The notes below the pieces were generated by a model. It searched no databases. It was not told where the DNA came from and saw nothing but the letters and a program-made list of their open reading frames with translations. This document shows, piece after piece, positions 1-7,580 of a stretch of 20,762 bases of DNA; positions within the stretch are counted from its first letter, which is position 1; each line of letters starts with the position of its first letter. The DNA is taken from positions 1 to 20,762 of the forward strand of contig CAZOKZ010000078.1 of assembly GCA_964580585.1 (NCBI GenBank), in the 5' to 3' direction. A program made the position numbers and the translations under genes. Origin of the DNA: CAZOKZ01 sp964580585 (GTDB lineage Bacteria > Sumerlaeota > Sumerlaeia > SLMS01 > JAHLLQ01).

Positions 1-65
1 GGAAATTTTGCCTAATCTTGGTGCCCGATGTCGCAAGGATGTACCCCTGGCTGCCCAGGCGTTCG

Positions 66-108
66 CCAAAAAAACGCCCCTGTCCAGCAAGTTACCGGAC
101 AGGGGCGT
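66..108 (-). terminator. Intrinsic terminator of the HNH endonuclease gene
   Basis: A perfect 12-bp inverted repeat (74-85 with 97-108, core CGCCCCTGTCC) encloses an 11-nt loop. Read on the minus strand it is followed at once by seven T (68-74 are all A on the plus strand; the outermost also pairs in the stem). It lies 37 nt past the stop codon of the HNH gene, as expected for a rho-independent terminator. The first 65 bases of the window show no gene I can support. Confidence 0.9.
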
Positions 109-144
109 GGTTGTTTCGGATCAGGAAAAATTGTCGCGTGGTGG

Positions 145-747
145 CTAGTCGGTATCCAGATCCACGTTCCAGTACGCCACATCGACGAATTTCTGCCAGG
201 TGGGCCGCTGCTGGCCACGCATGGCGTAACGCACAATGGTCAGCCAATGCGGTTTGCGTGGCGGCTTGAGCAAATGCATGTTCGGGATTTGCTCAATCAG
301 ACGATTGCCTTTGCGCGCGTTACACTTCTGGCACGCCAGCACGACGTTCTCCCATTCCGAACGCCCGCCCTTGGATTTGGGCAGCACGTGGTCGATGGTC
401 AGATCCTCGCGGGCGGGTTTTGCACCGCAATACTGGCACATGAAGTGATCGCGCAGGTAAATATTGCGGCGATTGAACTTCACAGCGCGCGGCGGCACCC
501 GATTAAACCCGGTCAGCAAAATGACCTCGGGCACCATCAGGCGAAACCCGGGAGCATGGATGAACTGGTTGCCTTCGGAGCGCACATGCGCCGAAAGCTC
601 GCGCCAGGACGAGAAGTCGTGAGTCTGATAATCTTCGGTGACAACCTGGGCCAGGTCCTGAACGAGCAGGCTGATGGCACGCTGCAGGCTGCAGACGTGA
701 ATCGCAAGCCAGTTACGGTTCAGAACCAGGACGTTCTGCGCTTGCAT
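145..747 (-). CDS. HNH endonuclease family protein
   Basis: A 200-residue protein with a C-terminal HNH nuclease domain. Seen in the sequence: a zinc-knuckle pair C104-x2-C107 and C139-x2-C142, the catalytic-type DH at 119-120 followed by VLPKSKGG, N134 in the WENVV segment, and N143 plus KG at 146-147. This is the standard arrangement of the small bacterial HNH proteins (5-methylcytosine-specific McrA-like in general annotation), which bind a divalent metal and nick or cut DNA. The first ~95 residues form an N-terminal domain typical of this stand-alone family; I see no signal peptide. The ATG at 747 is preceded by an AAAGGT ribosome-binding site. The gene stands alone, with its own terminator downstream and a long divergent spacer upstream. 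The cellular role of this family is not established, and nothing here ties it to a restriction system, intron or intein. Confidence 0.9.
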   Translation of the reverse strand: MQAQNVLVLNRNWLAIHVCSLQRAISLLVQDLAQVVTEDYQTHDFSSWRELSAHVRSEGNQFIHAPGFRLMVPEVILLTGFNRVPPRAVKFNRRNIYLRDHFMCQYCGAKPAREDLTIDHVLPKSKGGRSEWENVVLACQKCNARKGNRLIEQIPNMHLLKPPRKPHWLTIVRYAMRGQQRPTWQKFVDVAYWNVDLDTD

Positions 748-1181
748 GGTTTTGTACCTTTATCCGGGCCCTTGAGCCGGATCCCTTTGTCAGTTCGAGG
801 GTTCGGGGCTTACGACGGATCGACGTTGCAGGTTGAAACTCTCTTTAGAATCGCTCCCACGTTTTTCAGAAGCCTCCTCCCTGTCGAGAGGAATTCGCGC
901 TATTTACAGAAAAAGTTGTGAAAAATCCGTTAACCACATAAATTTCACCGCTTTTAAACGTCGAATTTACACCTTGCACAATGATCTCGGCCCCAAAGGA
1001 ATTCTCTTCAGACCGTTCTTACCCCTTATATTATAGGGGCGATTGCCTTTTCCCGCCACCAGAATCCTATGACTATGGACCGGTTTCGTCTTATATCGAG
1101 CCACCCCCTGCGCGATCTTGGCTTGCAACCCGTGCCTCTTGCATTGTTTTTCATCCGCAATCTTTTGCTCGGAGGAAACCC
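748..1181. other. 434-bp divergent intergenic region
   Basis: This spacer separates the HNH gene (minus) from the MlaD-like gene (plus) and must hold both promoters. A 6-bp hairpin (ATCCGG 762-767 with CCGGAT 777-782) sits in the HNH leader just upstream of its ribosome-binding site. A possible plus-strand sigma70-like promoter is TTGTGA at 916-921, 17 nt, then TAAATT at 939-944, but this is weak. A short CCCCT/AGGGG hairpin lies at 1022-1039. The MlaD frame stays open back to 981, but the ribosome-binding site and the protein family both place the start at 1182. I see no credible small gene. Confidence 0.5.
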
Positions 1182-2279
1182 ATGCCGAACACAACCGGTC
1201 TGGCAGTCAAAGTGGGCATTTTTGTCGTCGCCGCCCTGATCGCTCTCATTGGCTTCAGCTTGCGCGTGTCGGAAGACCTCAAAGGCAAGGAGGTCTATAC
1301 CCTGTCGGCGTATTTCGACGATGCGTTGGGCCTGGAAGAAGGCGCAGACGTGTCGCTGGGCGGATTGCGCATTGGACGGCTCGACAACCTGAGCTTCGAT
1401 CCCGCGCGAAAATCCATCGTCGCCTCGCTGGCTGTTTCGGCCGATTACCAACTGCCTGCCGATTCTACGGCCGTCGTCGAGCGCTCGGCGCTGCTGGGCA
1501 ATTCGATCATCGTTATCGAGTACGGTGACGAAAAAACGTTCCTTTCCCCCGATTCCGAGATCGCCACTCGCAAACAACCGGGTCTGAGCGAATTAGTCGA
1601 TTCGATCACCGGTATGAGTACGGATGCGCGCGAGTTGATGGATTCGTTGAAAAAAAACCAGGATGAAGTTTTCCAGAAGATCGATAGGGTGATCGAAGAA
1701 AACCGCGACGATTTCCGCCAGACGTCGTCTTCGATGGCGTCGGCGGGACCAAAGCTCGAAAAACTGGCCGACAACCTGAATGAAATCACCGAAAATATGA
1801 AAGCTGGAAAAGGGACGATCGGCAAACTGTACTCCGATGAATCCTTGTACAACGACTTGAAAAACTTTTCGGAAGAGGCCAACAAGATCACCGCAGACCT
1901 GCGCGAAGGTGAGGGAACATTAAGCAAACTGCTGTATGATGATTCTTTGGCGAAAAAAGCGGAAGAAAGTTTCGACAAGCTCGGCAGCGCGGGCGATGAA
2001 GTGCAGGCCGTTTTGTCCGACCATCGCGAAGACATTAAGAAAATGATCGATTCGCTCTCGAACGTTGGACCGCAAATCGACGAAGCCGTCGCCAACATGC
2101 AGCAAATTACCGATAAGATTAATAACGGCGAAGGAACGCTCGGTAAATTGGTCAACGATCCGTCGTTGTATAATGACACGAAAAAGACGATGAACCAAGT
2201 GGGTGAATCGTTTGAAAGCAGCGAAGAACAAGGTGTAATTCGCTCGTTTATCGGAATTATCTTCGGAGCGATGATCTAA
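1182..2279 (+). CDS. MlaD/MCE family lipid-transport protein with GxGTxxKL repeats
   Basis: A 365-residue MCE (mammalian cell entry/MlaD) family protein, the substrate-binding part of ABC-type lipid transporters that shuttle phospholipids between inner and outer membranes. Seen: one N-terminal membrane segment (about residues 8-28), an MCE domain (about 38-117, with the ADVSLGGLRIGRL core), then a long helical tail with three copies of a GKGTIGKL / GEGTLSKL / GEGTLGKL motif near residues 209, 243 and 317, each followed by a D-E/D/P-SL segment. Such repeats are usual in MlaD-like tails. The start is ATG 1182 because GGAGG lies 7 nt upstream and the membrane segment begins at once. The protein probably sits in the inner membrane facing the periplasm. 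No ABC ATPase or permease gene (mlaE/mlaF) is adjacent, so the partners must lie elsewhere. Confidence 0.9.
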   Translation: MPNTTGLAVKVGIFVVAALIALIGFSLRVSEDLKGKEVYTLSAYFDDALGLEEGADVSLGGLRIGRLDNLSFDPARKSIVASLAVSADYQLPADSTAVVERSALLGNSIIVIEYGDEKTFLSPDSEIATRKQPGLSELVDSITGMSTDARELMDSLKKNQDEVFQKIDRVIEENRDDFRQTSSSMASAGPKLEKLADNLNEITENMKAGKGTIGKLYSDESLYNDLKNFSEEANKITADLREGEGTLSKLLYDDSLAKKAEESFDKLGSAGDEVQAVLSDHREDIKKMIDSLSNVGPQIDEAVANMQQITDKINNGEGTLGKLVNDPSLYNDTKKTMNQVGESFESSEEQGVIRSFIGIIFGAMI

Positions 2280-2301
2280 TATTTGTCTGGGATGGTGTTC
2301 G

Positions 2302-3099
2302 ATGTCAGAAAAAAGACCAATCGTTACGCTACTGCTTTGTGTAACATTTTTTTTCGCAGCAGCTTGCTTTCAGCAAAAACCATCCAGTCCGCCGCCCGAA
2401 ACGCAGATACTTTTTCAGCCGCGTTTTTATTGGATGAGTGGCGAGATCACCGAAANNNNNNNNNNCACCGAAAACGGCACGGGATTTTTCGCCCATACAC
2501 CAAACGGAAAAGTAGCGGCTGTTTCGAGTCGTCATTTCATCGAGGAGTCAGGCCCACCTGTCGCCGAAGCGGCATGGCTCGATATCCAAACGGAAGAAGA
2601 AGTCGCCACCTTCAAGCATCATTGGGGACCTCCGGGCGATGGCAGCGGCGGTTTCGGCGATGAGCCGGATTTGAGCAACGATTACTTGCTCCTGCCTGTC
2701 GATATTATAATTCCAGAATCCTTCATTTTAACGTTGGACACACGCGATGCGCTAGAAGACGGAGAACGCGTTTGGTTGCCAAATAAAGATCCTTTGGCTC
2801 GGAATGGATATGAATTAATTGAAGGAAAAGTCATCGAAACCACGTCCACCTATTATGCGGTCAAATTAGATAAGTTCGTCCCATTACAATCTCAAAGCGG
2901 GACACCGATTATCAGCCAGGAAACAGGAACTGTTATTGGAACTGTTTCACGCGGGGGAACAGATCAGGATGGCAGAACGATCCTTCTTCTTACGCCAGGA
3001 AGATGGATATGGTGGGCGTTGAAAACCGAAAACGATTTCCCCCCGATTGAAGAAGTAACGGGGACACCTAGAAATAGAAAGCGATCCTCGCGACCTTGA
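2302..3099 (+). CDS. Trypsin-fold (S1-like) lipoprotein, interrupted by an assembly gap
   Basis: A lipoprotein with a type II signal peptide (FFFAAAC, C22 lipidation site), then a diverged trypsin-like domain. As drawn with the gap, seen features are GTGFF (residues 59-63), H78 in VSSRHF, acidic candidates D123 or D127, and S199 in QSGTPI, matching the GxSGxP serine motif with Q in place of the usual D/N and S in place of the first G. The first strand of the His motif is also unusual (SSRH rather than TAAH/TNSH), so activity is uncertain. Ten Ns interrupt codons 52-55; the frame is kept across them. The likely true length is 259 residues, not 265 (see the gap feature). The gene starts 22 nt after the MlaD-like gene with a weak ribosome-binding site (GGGA) and may be cotranscribed with it. 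It faces a second trypsin-like gene tail to tail. Confidence 0.7.
   Translation: MSEKRPIVTLLLCVTFFFAAACFQQKPSSPPPETQILFQPRFYWMSGEITEXXXXTENGTGFFAHTPNGKVAAVSSRHFIEESGPPVAEAAWLDIQTEEEVATFKHHWGPPGDGSGGFGDEPDLSNDYLLLPVDIIIPESFILTLDTRDALEDGERVWLPNKDPLARNGYELIEGKVIETTSTYYAVKLDKFVPLQSQSGTPIISQETGTVIGTVSRGGTDQDGRTILLLTPGRWIWWALKTENDFPPIEEVTGTPRNRKRSSRP
2456..2465. other. Assembly gap of 10 Ns, probably artificial
   Basis: Ten Ns lie in the S1-like lipoprotein gene. The eight bases before the gap (2448-2455, CACCGAAA) are identical to the eight after it (2466-2473). Joining the flanks at this shared octamer removes 18 nt, keeps the frame and gives the smooth protein segment SGEITENGTGFF. The gap is therefore best explained as a scaffolder join of overlapping contig ends, although a short unresolved tandem repeat is possible. 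Confidence 0.8.
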
Positions 3100-3100
3100 A

Positions 3101-3118
3101 AAGTATAATACAATACTT
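3101..3118. terminator. Weak bidirectional hairpin between convergent genes
   Basis: AAGTAT (3101-3106) and ATACTT (3113-3118) form a 6-bp AT-only stem with a 6-nt loop between two convergent genes that are only 17 nt apart. It overlaps the minus-strand stop codon and has no clear T-run, so a terminator role is only suggested by position. Confidence 0.25.
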
Positions 3119-4373
3119 ATCTATTCGACCCTGGTACGCAAATATACTTCTCGCCTGATTTGGTCTGAAAATTTATAGCGCTCGGAACATCAGTGGGAAA
3201 TTTATCCTTGGCAATAATAATACCCGTTCGATCATGATCGAATGGAAAATAATAGGCGATGTTCTGCTGTATTGAAGGCTCCGAATTCTGGTCAATGCGT
3301 TGAGTAAATATCGTAATATCTTCGCGAGAAGAATATTGGAACACAATACTTCTGATCGAGTCCATTTCAAAGTGGGATATATTAATTAAGTACCCCCAGA
3401 GCGTTTCTTTGTTTTGATATTTAACTTTTTGGACAACTTCTTCGTCGAGACGAAATCGATACAAACGATGAGATGTGTTATCCGAAACGGCAAATGGCGT
3501 GTATTCCACTTTGGGATTTGACAGGATTTTATATGGGCTTTTTTTGCCGTTTGTATTGATTTTGCGCTGATCGATGTCCCGGATCGAAGTGGTTTGAGGA
3601 TTCAAATGCAATGCAACATTTCCATCAATTTCATCGATAGGAATGATCAACGAATATTCATTGCTTCCCGCAAATAAAACCCCCGCGAGCCGACCGTAAT
3701 CATCGACAACCGGAGCGCCACTGAAACCAGGCTCTGCTAACGGTGTAGCAACGATCAGACGGGAATATCGTTCGCCAGAAAATTGCAACGGGCCGGTAGA
3801 AGACAAGGACTCAACTATACCAACGAGAACTTCATTGTCTTCGCGATTTCGTTTATCGAACACCGACGCCATTTGACCCGATCGCAAATTGAACGCCAGT
3901 TCTTTCGGATTCCCCATACACCACAAGCGATCACCCTCGTTTAAATCCTGGGGTAATACATAACCATTAAAATGTCCACGTTTACCAGACATGCGAAAAA
4001 CGACGATATCTTGACTACGTGATGAGAATCCCGCTTTCACGGAACGAATTTCCTCTGTGTTTCCATTGTATTCAATTATTCGTAACTTATGATCCATCTG
4101 CACCGATGAATACGAATCGTGGAATTGATCACCTGCAACATGGGAATTGGTAATTAACATATTTTGTAAATAGAAACCCGATCCAATCCCCACCAACTCG
4201 TCATCGTCCATGTATTCGATGCGCACAACAGATTCGCGTAGCGCTTTTGGGCCAGCCAACGAAAAAACCTCATTCGAATCAACACCTCCGCTCAGAACAA
4301 TACGAGGGGACGATCCGAATAAAATTCCTACAACAATGATGAATGGTAAAATCCTACGGCGCCAACGCTTCAT
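3117..4373 (-). CDS. Secreted trypsin-like serine protease
   Basis: A 418-residue exported protein. An N-terminal basic stretch (KRWRRR) and hydrophobic core (about residues 8-28) form a Sec signal peptide or anchor. A chymotrypsin-fold domain follows with all three catalytic residues in recognisable motifs: H78 in ITNSHV, D122 in SQDIVVF, and S218 in GFSGAP. The oxyanion-hole context (PGFSGAP) and the strand after it (VVDDYGRLAGVLF) are typical of DegP/trypsin-like_2 domains. No PDZ domain is evident; the last ~150 residues are a separate beta-rich C-terminal region I do not recognise. ATG 4373 is the only good start; its ribosome-binding site is weak (GAAGA). The gene is convergent with the other trypsin-fold gene and downstream of the propeller gene on the same strand (76-nt gap). 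Its substrate is unknown. Confidence 0.85.
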   Translation of the reverse strand: MKRWRRRILPFIIVVGILFGSSPRIVLSGGVDSNEVFSLAGPKALRESVVRIEYMDDDELVGIGSGFYLQNMLITNSHVAGDQFHDSYSSVQMDHKLRIIEYNGNTEEIRSVKAGFSSRSQDIVVFRMSGKRGHFNGYVLPQDLNEGDRLWCMGNPKELAFNLRSGQMASVFDKRNREDNEVLVGIVESLSSTGPLQFSGERYSRLIVATPLAEPGFSGAPVVDDYGRLAGVLFAGSNEYSLIIPIDEIDGNVALHLNPQTTSIRDIDQRKINTNGKKSPYKILSNPKVEYTPFAVSDNTSHRLYRFRLDEEVVQKVKYQNKETLWGYLINISHFEMDSIRSIVFQYSSREDITIFTQRIDQNSEPSIQQNIAYYFPFDHDRTGIIIAKDKFPTDVPSAINFQTKSGEKYICVPGSNR

Positions 4374-4449
4374 GATTTCTTCACCAGATTAACAATTTGA
4401 TACCAGGATGATGTTATCCACCGAATAGAGATCGGGCCAATCGTAAAGA

Positions 4450-5331
4450 CTAAGGAGATTGTTTATCGAAAGAACGAGTCACACGGTAAATCGCAAAGAC
4501 CCCGTCGTTTTCTTTTCGGTGATAGTAGAGCGACAATTCATCAGGCGACAGGGCAGGCGCCTCAACAAAACCAGAGATAGAAGATATTTTTTTCGGATTC
4601 TCAAACGGCAAATTAATATCGGAGCGTGTCGCTTGATAGATACCCGGAAGTTTTCCATCAAATCGAGTAAAGTATATTTCAAGCCTGGATTCCGAAACCG
4701 CAGGGGCATATTCCAGTTTTTCGGTATTAACGGATTGCAGGATCGTCGAACTATCGCCCAGACGAATAAATTCCGAACCTTGGCGTTCGGCCATTACAAT
4801 ATCGGAAGTAAGCGGTCCCGACTTGCCGAACTTGCTATCCACAAAGTATATAAACTTTCCGTCGGGTGAAATCTCAGCGTCGAAATTAACCATCCCGGGA
4901 GTTATTGTCGAAACACCTGGAACCAACTCGATGTTCGTGATATTTCCTGCGTCAAAAATCCCTCGATAAATCGTGGAACTTGTCTGTTCATAACTACGCG
5001 TTGAAACAAAATAAAAACCATTGTCACGATCCATGGAAGCGACACCTTCCAAAGACATCGTGTTGATTCCGTTCAGCTCGCCTTGATACTTGAAAGTAAC
5101 TTCATTAATCGCTTCCGCCCAATGGAGGTTCGTATTAACATTGGGCTCGTTTAGATTATTAAAAAACACATACTTTCCATCGCGACTGATGGCGGGTTCC
5201 ATCGCGTGGTCGTTGTAATCAATGATAGCTACTTTTTCAGGATTATTGAATTCCGCGCAAACACGAGTTGCACTGCAAACAATCATGCACGGGATAGCAG
5301 CCCACGCCGCAAAACCTGGCGACCTCACCAT
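4450..5331 (-). CDS. Exported PD40/TolB-like beta-propeller protein
   Basis: A 293-residue protein with an N-terminal signal peptide (hydrophobic core about residues 8-22, likely cleavage after RVCA at 26). The mature part holds repeats of the PD40 (WD40-like, TolB-type) kind: EPAISRDGKYVFF, DAEISPDGKFIYFVD, EYAPAVSESRLEIYFTR and EAPALSPDELSLYYHR. Each has the S.DG..(I/V)YF pattern of one propeller blade. The family usually binds proteins or carries out scaffolding in the periplasm; no catalytic motif is visible, and the number of blades suggests a small or incomplete propeller. The start is well supported by GGAGGAG 5 nt upstream of ATG 5331. The gene lies between accD (upstream, same strand) and the secreted protease (downstream), and shares their AT-richer composition with the protease rather than with accD. 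Confidence 0.75.
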   Translation of the reverse strand: MVRSPGFAAWAAIPCMIVCSATRVCAEFNNPEKVAIIDYNDHAMEPAISRDGKYVFFNNLNEPNVNTNLHWAEAINEVTFKYQGELNGINTMSLEGVASMDRDNGFYFVSTRSYEQTSSTIYRGIFDAGNITNIELVPGVSTITPGMVNFDAEISPDGKFIYFVDSKFGKSGPLTSDIVMAERQGSEFIRLGDSSTILQSVNTEKLEYAPAVSESRLEIYFTRFDGKLPGIYQATRSDINLPFENPKKISSISGFVEAPALSPDELSLYYHRKENDGVFAIYRVTRSFDKQSP

Positions 5332-5343
5332 GGCACTCCTCCA

Positions 5344-5382
5344 AAAAAGACTCCGTTGTTTCCCCTCTTAAAACGTCTTTTT
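5344..5382 (-). terminator. Possible terminator downstream of accD
   Basis: AAAAAGAC (5344-5351) pairs with GTCTTTTT (5375-5382) around a 23-nt loop, and on the minus strand the second arm runs into a T-run. It sits between the accD stop and the propeller ribosome-binding site. The long loop and AT-rich stem make it a weak candidate. Confidence 0.3.
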
Positions 5383-5420
5383 CTTCCCTACCTAGACCAC
5401 AGCAAATCGCCGACATCTGA

Positions 5421-6314
5421 TCAATCTTTGGCAACCTCGTCTTCATCTTGTTCGATTGCGGGTAATTTTCGGATCTGGCGCAGGAGTGTGATCAATGTAT
5501 CGCGCATATCGTGACGTTTGATCACGAGGTCGATGAAGCCATGGTCCTGAACGAATTCAGCGGTCTGGAAATTCGCAGGCAGCGACTGGCGGATGGTGTT
5601 TTCGATCACGCGGCGCCCGGCGAACCCGACATAGGCGCCGGGTTCGGAAACGATGATATCGCCAAGCGAGGCGAAACTGGCCATGACGCCTGCCGTCGAA
5701 GGATCGGCCAGAATGGAAATGAACGGCGTGCCGGTTTCTTGCATGCGTTTGCAGAGAATCGAAGTTTTCGCCAACTGCATCAGCGACAAAATGCCTTCCT
5801 GCATACGCGCGCCACCGGTGGCGGCCACGGTAATGCACACGCGGTTTTCATCGATCGCAAGCTGCATGGCCCGAGCGATTTTCTCCCCCACCACACACCC
5901 CATCGAACCACCCATAAATGCAAAATCCATCAGCGCCAGAGATATCGGCACTTCACCCATGGTGGCGCGGCCCGTAATCACCGCGTCGTTGCGTCCAACT
6001 TTTTTCCGTGTGGCGGCAATGCGGTCCGGGTATTTTTTGCTATCGTTGAATTCGAGCGGATCGCTCGACGTCAGGTGCGCTTCGGTTTCCTGAAAACTGC
6101 CTTCGTCCACCAGGAGTTCCAAACGCTCCATGGCTTCCAGACGATCGTGGCGTCCGCAACTGGGGCAGACCTTTGCGTTGGCGTCCCAATCCTTACGGCG
6201 AATAATCGAATCGCACGCCGTGCACTTGTGCCACACATCTTTGCCGATGCGTTCACGATGTGTGGGCGGCTGAATCGTAATGAACTCGGGGGTATTGCGT
6301 TTAAACCAGTTCAT
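5421..6314 (-). CDS. accD: Acetyl-CoA carboxylase carboxyltransferase subunit beta
   Basis: The 297-residue AccD subunit, which with AccA transfers the carboxyl group from biotin-BCCP to acetyl-CoA to make malonyl-CoA, the first committed step of fatty-acid synthesis in the cytosol. Seen: the N-terminal zinc ribbon with four cysteines (C31-x2-C34 and C50-x2-C53), then the crotonase-fold carboxyltransferase domain with the family segments GGSMGCVVGEKIARA, ATGGARMQEG and PSTAGVMASFASLGD. The length is normal for AccD. The start at ATG 6314 has a GAGGA ribosome-binding site a few bases upstream. accA is not adjacent; the upstream neighbour on the same strand is the sppA-like gene (160-nt gap), so cotranscription is possible but not shown. 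Confidence 0.97.
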   Translation of the reverse strand: MNWFKRNTPEFITIQPPTHRERIGKDVWHKCTACDSIIRRKDWDANAKVCPSCGRHDRLEAMERLELLVDEGSFQETEAHLTSSDPLEFNDSKKYPDRIAATRKKVGRNDAVITGRATMGEVPISLALMDFAFMGGSMGCVVGEKIARAMQLAIDENRVCITVAATGGARMQEGILSLMQLAKTSILCKRMQETGTPFISILADPSTAGVMASFASLGDIIVSEPGAYVGFAGRRVIENTIRQSLPANFQTAEFVQDHGFIDLVIKRHDMRDTLITLLRQIRKLPAIEQDEDEVAKD

Positions 6315-6474
6315 ACATCCTCATTTCGTATCCGGTGGTGGGAGTCTCTGTCGCCGGGTTTGATTTTGCCTTCTCACCGCGGGGGAACTTCAAGGTCAAA
6401 ATCGGGGTTCCAGGCACGGGATTCGGTAAAGCATTAACCACAGGGGCGCAGGAAAACAACGCTCGCCGGTGGTT

Positions 6475-7467
6475 TTACGGAATCCACATGTAATTAAACA
6501 CCTCGTTGGTCGGTGTAGACCAACCGCCCATGTCCACGTTCAGCAAGTTGATTTGCGTGCTTGCGCCGGGTTGAACCATCCGTCCCGTTTGCGCATAAAG
6601 CGTATCGACGCTCTGGCTGCCCGTGCGTTTGACCAGTACGACGGTGGGTTCATCAATCCCAAGGTCGGTTTCGATGGTTTCGATCACTTCGTCCAGATAC
6701 GCGATGCCGTCGATTAACCCGACATCCATCGCCTGGTGCGCCGTATAAACCCGGCCATCGGCCAATTCGCGCAAAGTTTCGGCGTCCAGATCGGTGCGAT
6801 TGCCCCCGACAACGCTCAAGAACTGTTCGTACATATCGTCGATCAACGCCTGATATAGAGCGCGATCTTCGTCGGTCATTTCGCGGTAAAAAGCGCCCGC
6901 ATCCTTGTTTTTGCCCGACGTAATGGCGTTGAAATCCACCCCGATTTTATCCATCAGGCCCCGGAATTCGGGAAATGTCCCGATGACACCGATCGATCCG
7001 GTGATCGTGGTGGGCGTGGCATACACCTGATCGGCGGCCATGCTGACGTAATAGCCGCCCGAAGCCGCCAGAGTCTGCATGCTGACGTACACGGGGATTT
7101 CGGTTTCTTCGCGGAAACGGCTGATCTGGCGAAACATGATGTCGCTGGCTGTCACGCCACCGCCGGGGCTATCCACGCGCAAAATCACCGCCTTGACGGA
7201 TTTATCTTCGCGCACCGCAGCGAGTTTTTTGTCCAAATCCACCACCGAGCTATCGACCGGAAAGAATCCCTGGCCCTCGCCACCGCCGGTGATCACCCCG
7301 GACACATCGATGATGGCAATTTTTTTCGGCGCCCAGCCTTTGCCCTCGCGATAGGTCACCTGCTTGACCGTCGGCATCGAAGGAAAGCCGATGGGGATGA
7401 CTACGCACCCGGGAATCAAAGCCACGAGTAAAAATGCCACCGTCAACATCCAAAGTCGCTGTCGCAT
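6475..7467 (-). CDS. sppA: SppA-like S49 signal peptide peptidase, predicted lipoprotein
   Basis: A 330-residue peptidase of family S49 (SppA), which degrades leftover signal peptides in or at the membrane using a Ser-Lys dyad. Seen: a signal sequence with lipobox LIPGC (C21), the domain opening IAIIDVSGVITGGG, the substrate segment VDSPGGGV, the nucleophile S136 in LAASGGYY, and the likely general base K188 in SGKNKDAG. The 52-residue spacing between the two equals that of the Bacillus SppA dyad as I recall it. It is the short, single-domain type. I chose ATG 7467, with GAGGAG upstream, over an in-frame start at 7527 because the later start begins directly with the lipoprotein signal. A lipobox in place of a plain transmembrane anchor is less usual for SppA. 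It is divergent from dapF. Confidence 0.9.
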   Translation of the reverse strand: MRQRLWMLTVAFLLVALIPGCVVIPIGFPSMPTVKQVTYREGKGWAPKKIAIIDVSGVITGGGEGQGFFPVDSSVVDLDKKLAAVREDKSVKAVILRVDSPGGGVTASDIMFRQISRFREETEIPVYVSMQTLAASGGYYVSMAADQVYATPTTITGSIGVIGTFPEFRGLMDKIGVDFNAITSGKNKDAGAFYREMTDEDRALYQALIDDMYEQFLSVVGGNRTDLDAETLRELADGRVYTAHQAMDVGLIDGIAYLDEVIETIETDLGIDEPTVVLVKRTGSQSVDTLYAQTGRMVQPGASTQINLLNVDMGGWSTPTNEVFNYMWIP

Positions 7468-7580
7468 GGGGGAAGAAAACTCCTCGTCATAGGGTACAGA
7501 ATTCGCTCGCGTGGGAAAGGGCGGCACGCTTACCGTTCAGCCCCAACGCGGGGTTATTCCTGGCACGGAGCGTAAACCGG

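Noticed and set aside
28..921. Long plus-strand open frame of 297 codons
   Set aside because: It is antisense to the HNH gene, has no ribosome-binding site and no recognisable domain, while the minus strand shows clear HNH motifs and a terminator.
981..1181. N-terminal extension of the MlaD-like protein
   Set aside because: The upstream part is not conserved-looking, has no membrane segment and lacks a ribosome-binding site, while GGAGG stands before ATG 1182.
1445..2179. Minus-strand frame of 244 codons (Ser/Phe-rich)
   Set aside because: It is antisense to the MlaD-like helical tail; the amino acid bias stems from the Glu/Lys codons of the real gene.
5511..6437. Plus-strand open frame of 308 codons
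   Set aside because: It is antisense to accD, whose zinc ribbon and carboxyltransferase motifs are unmistakable; the antisense protein is rich in R/H/A as expected from reversed GC-rich codons.
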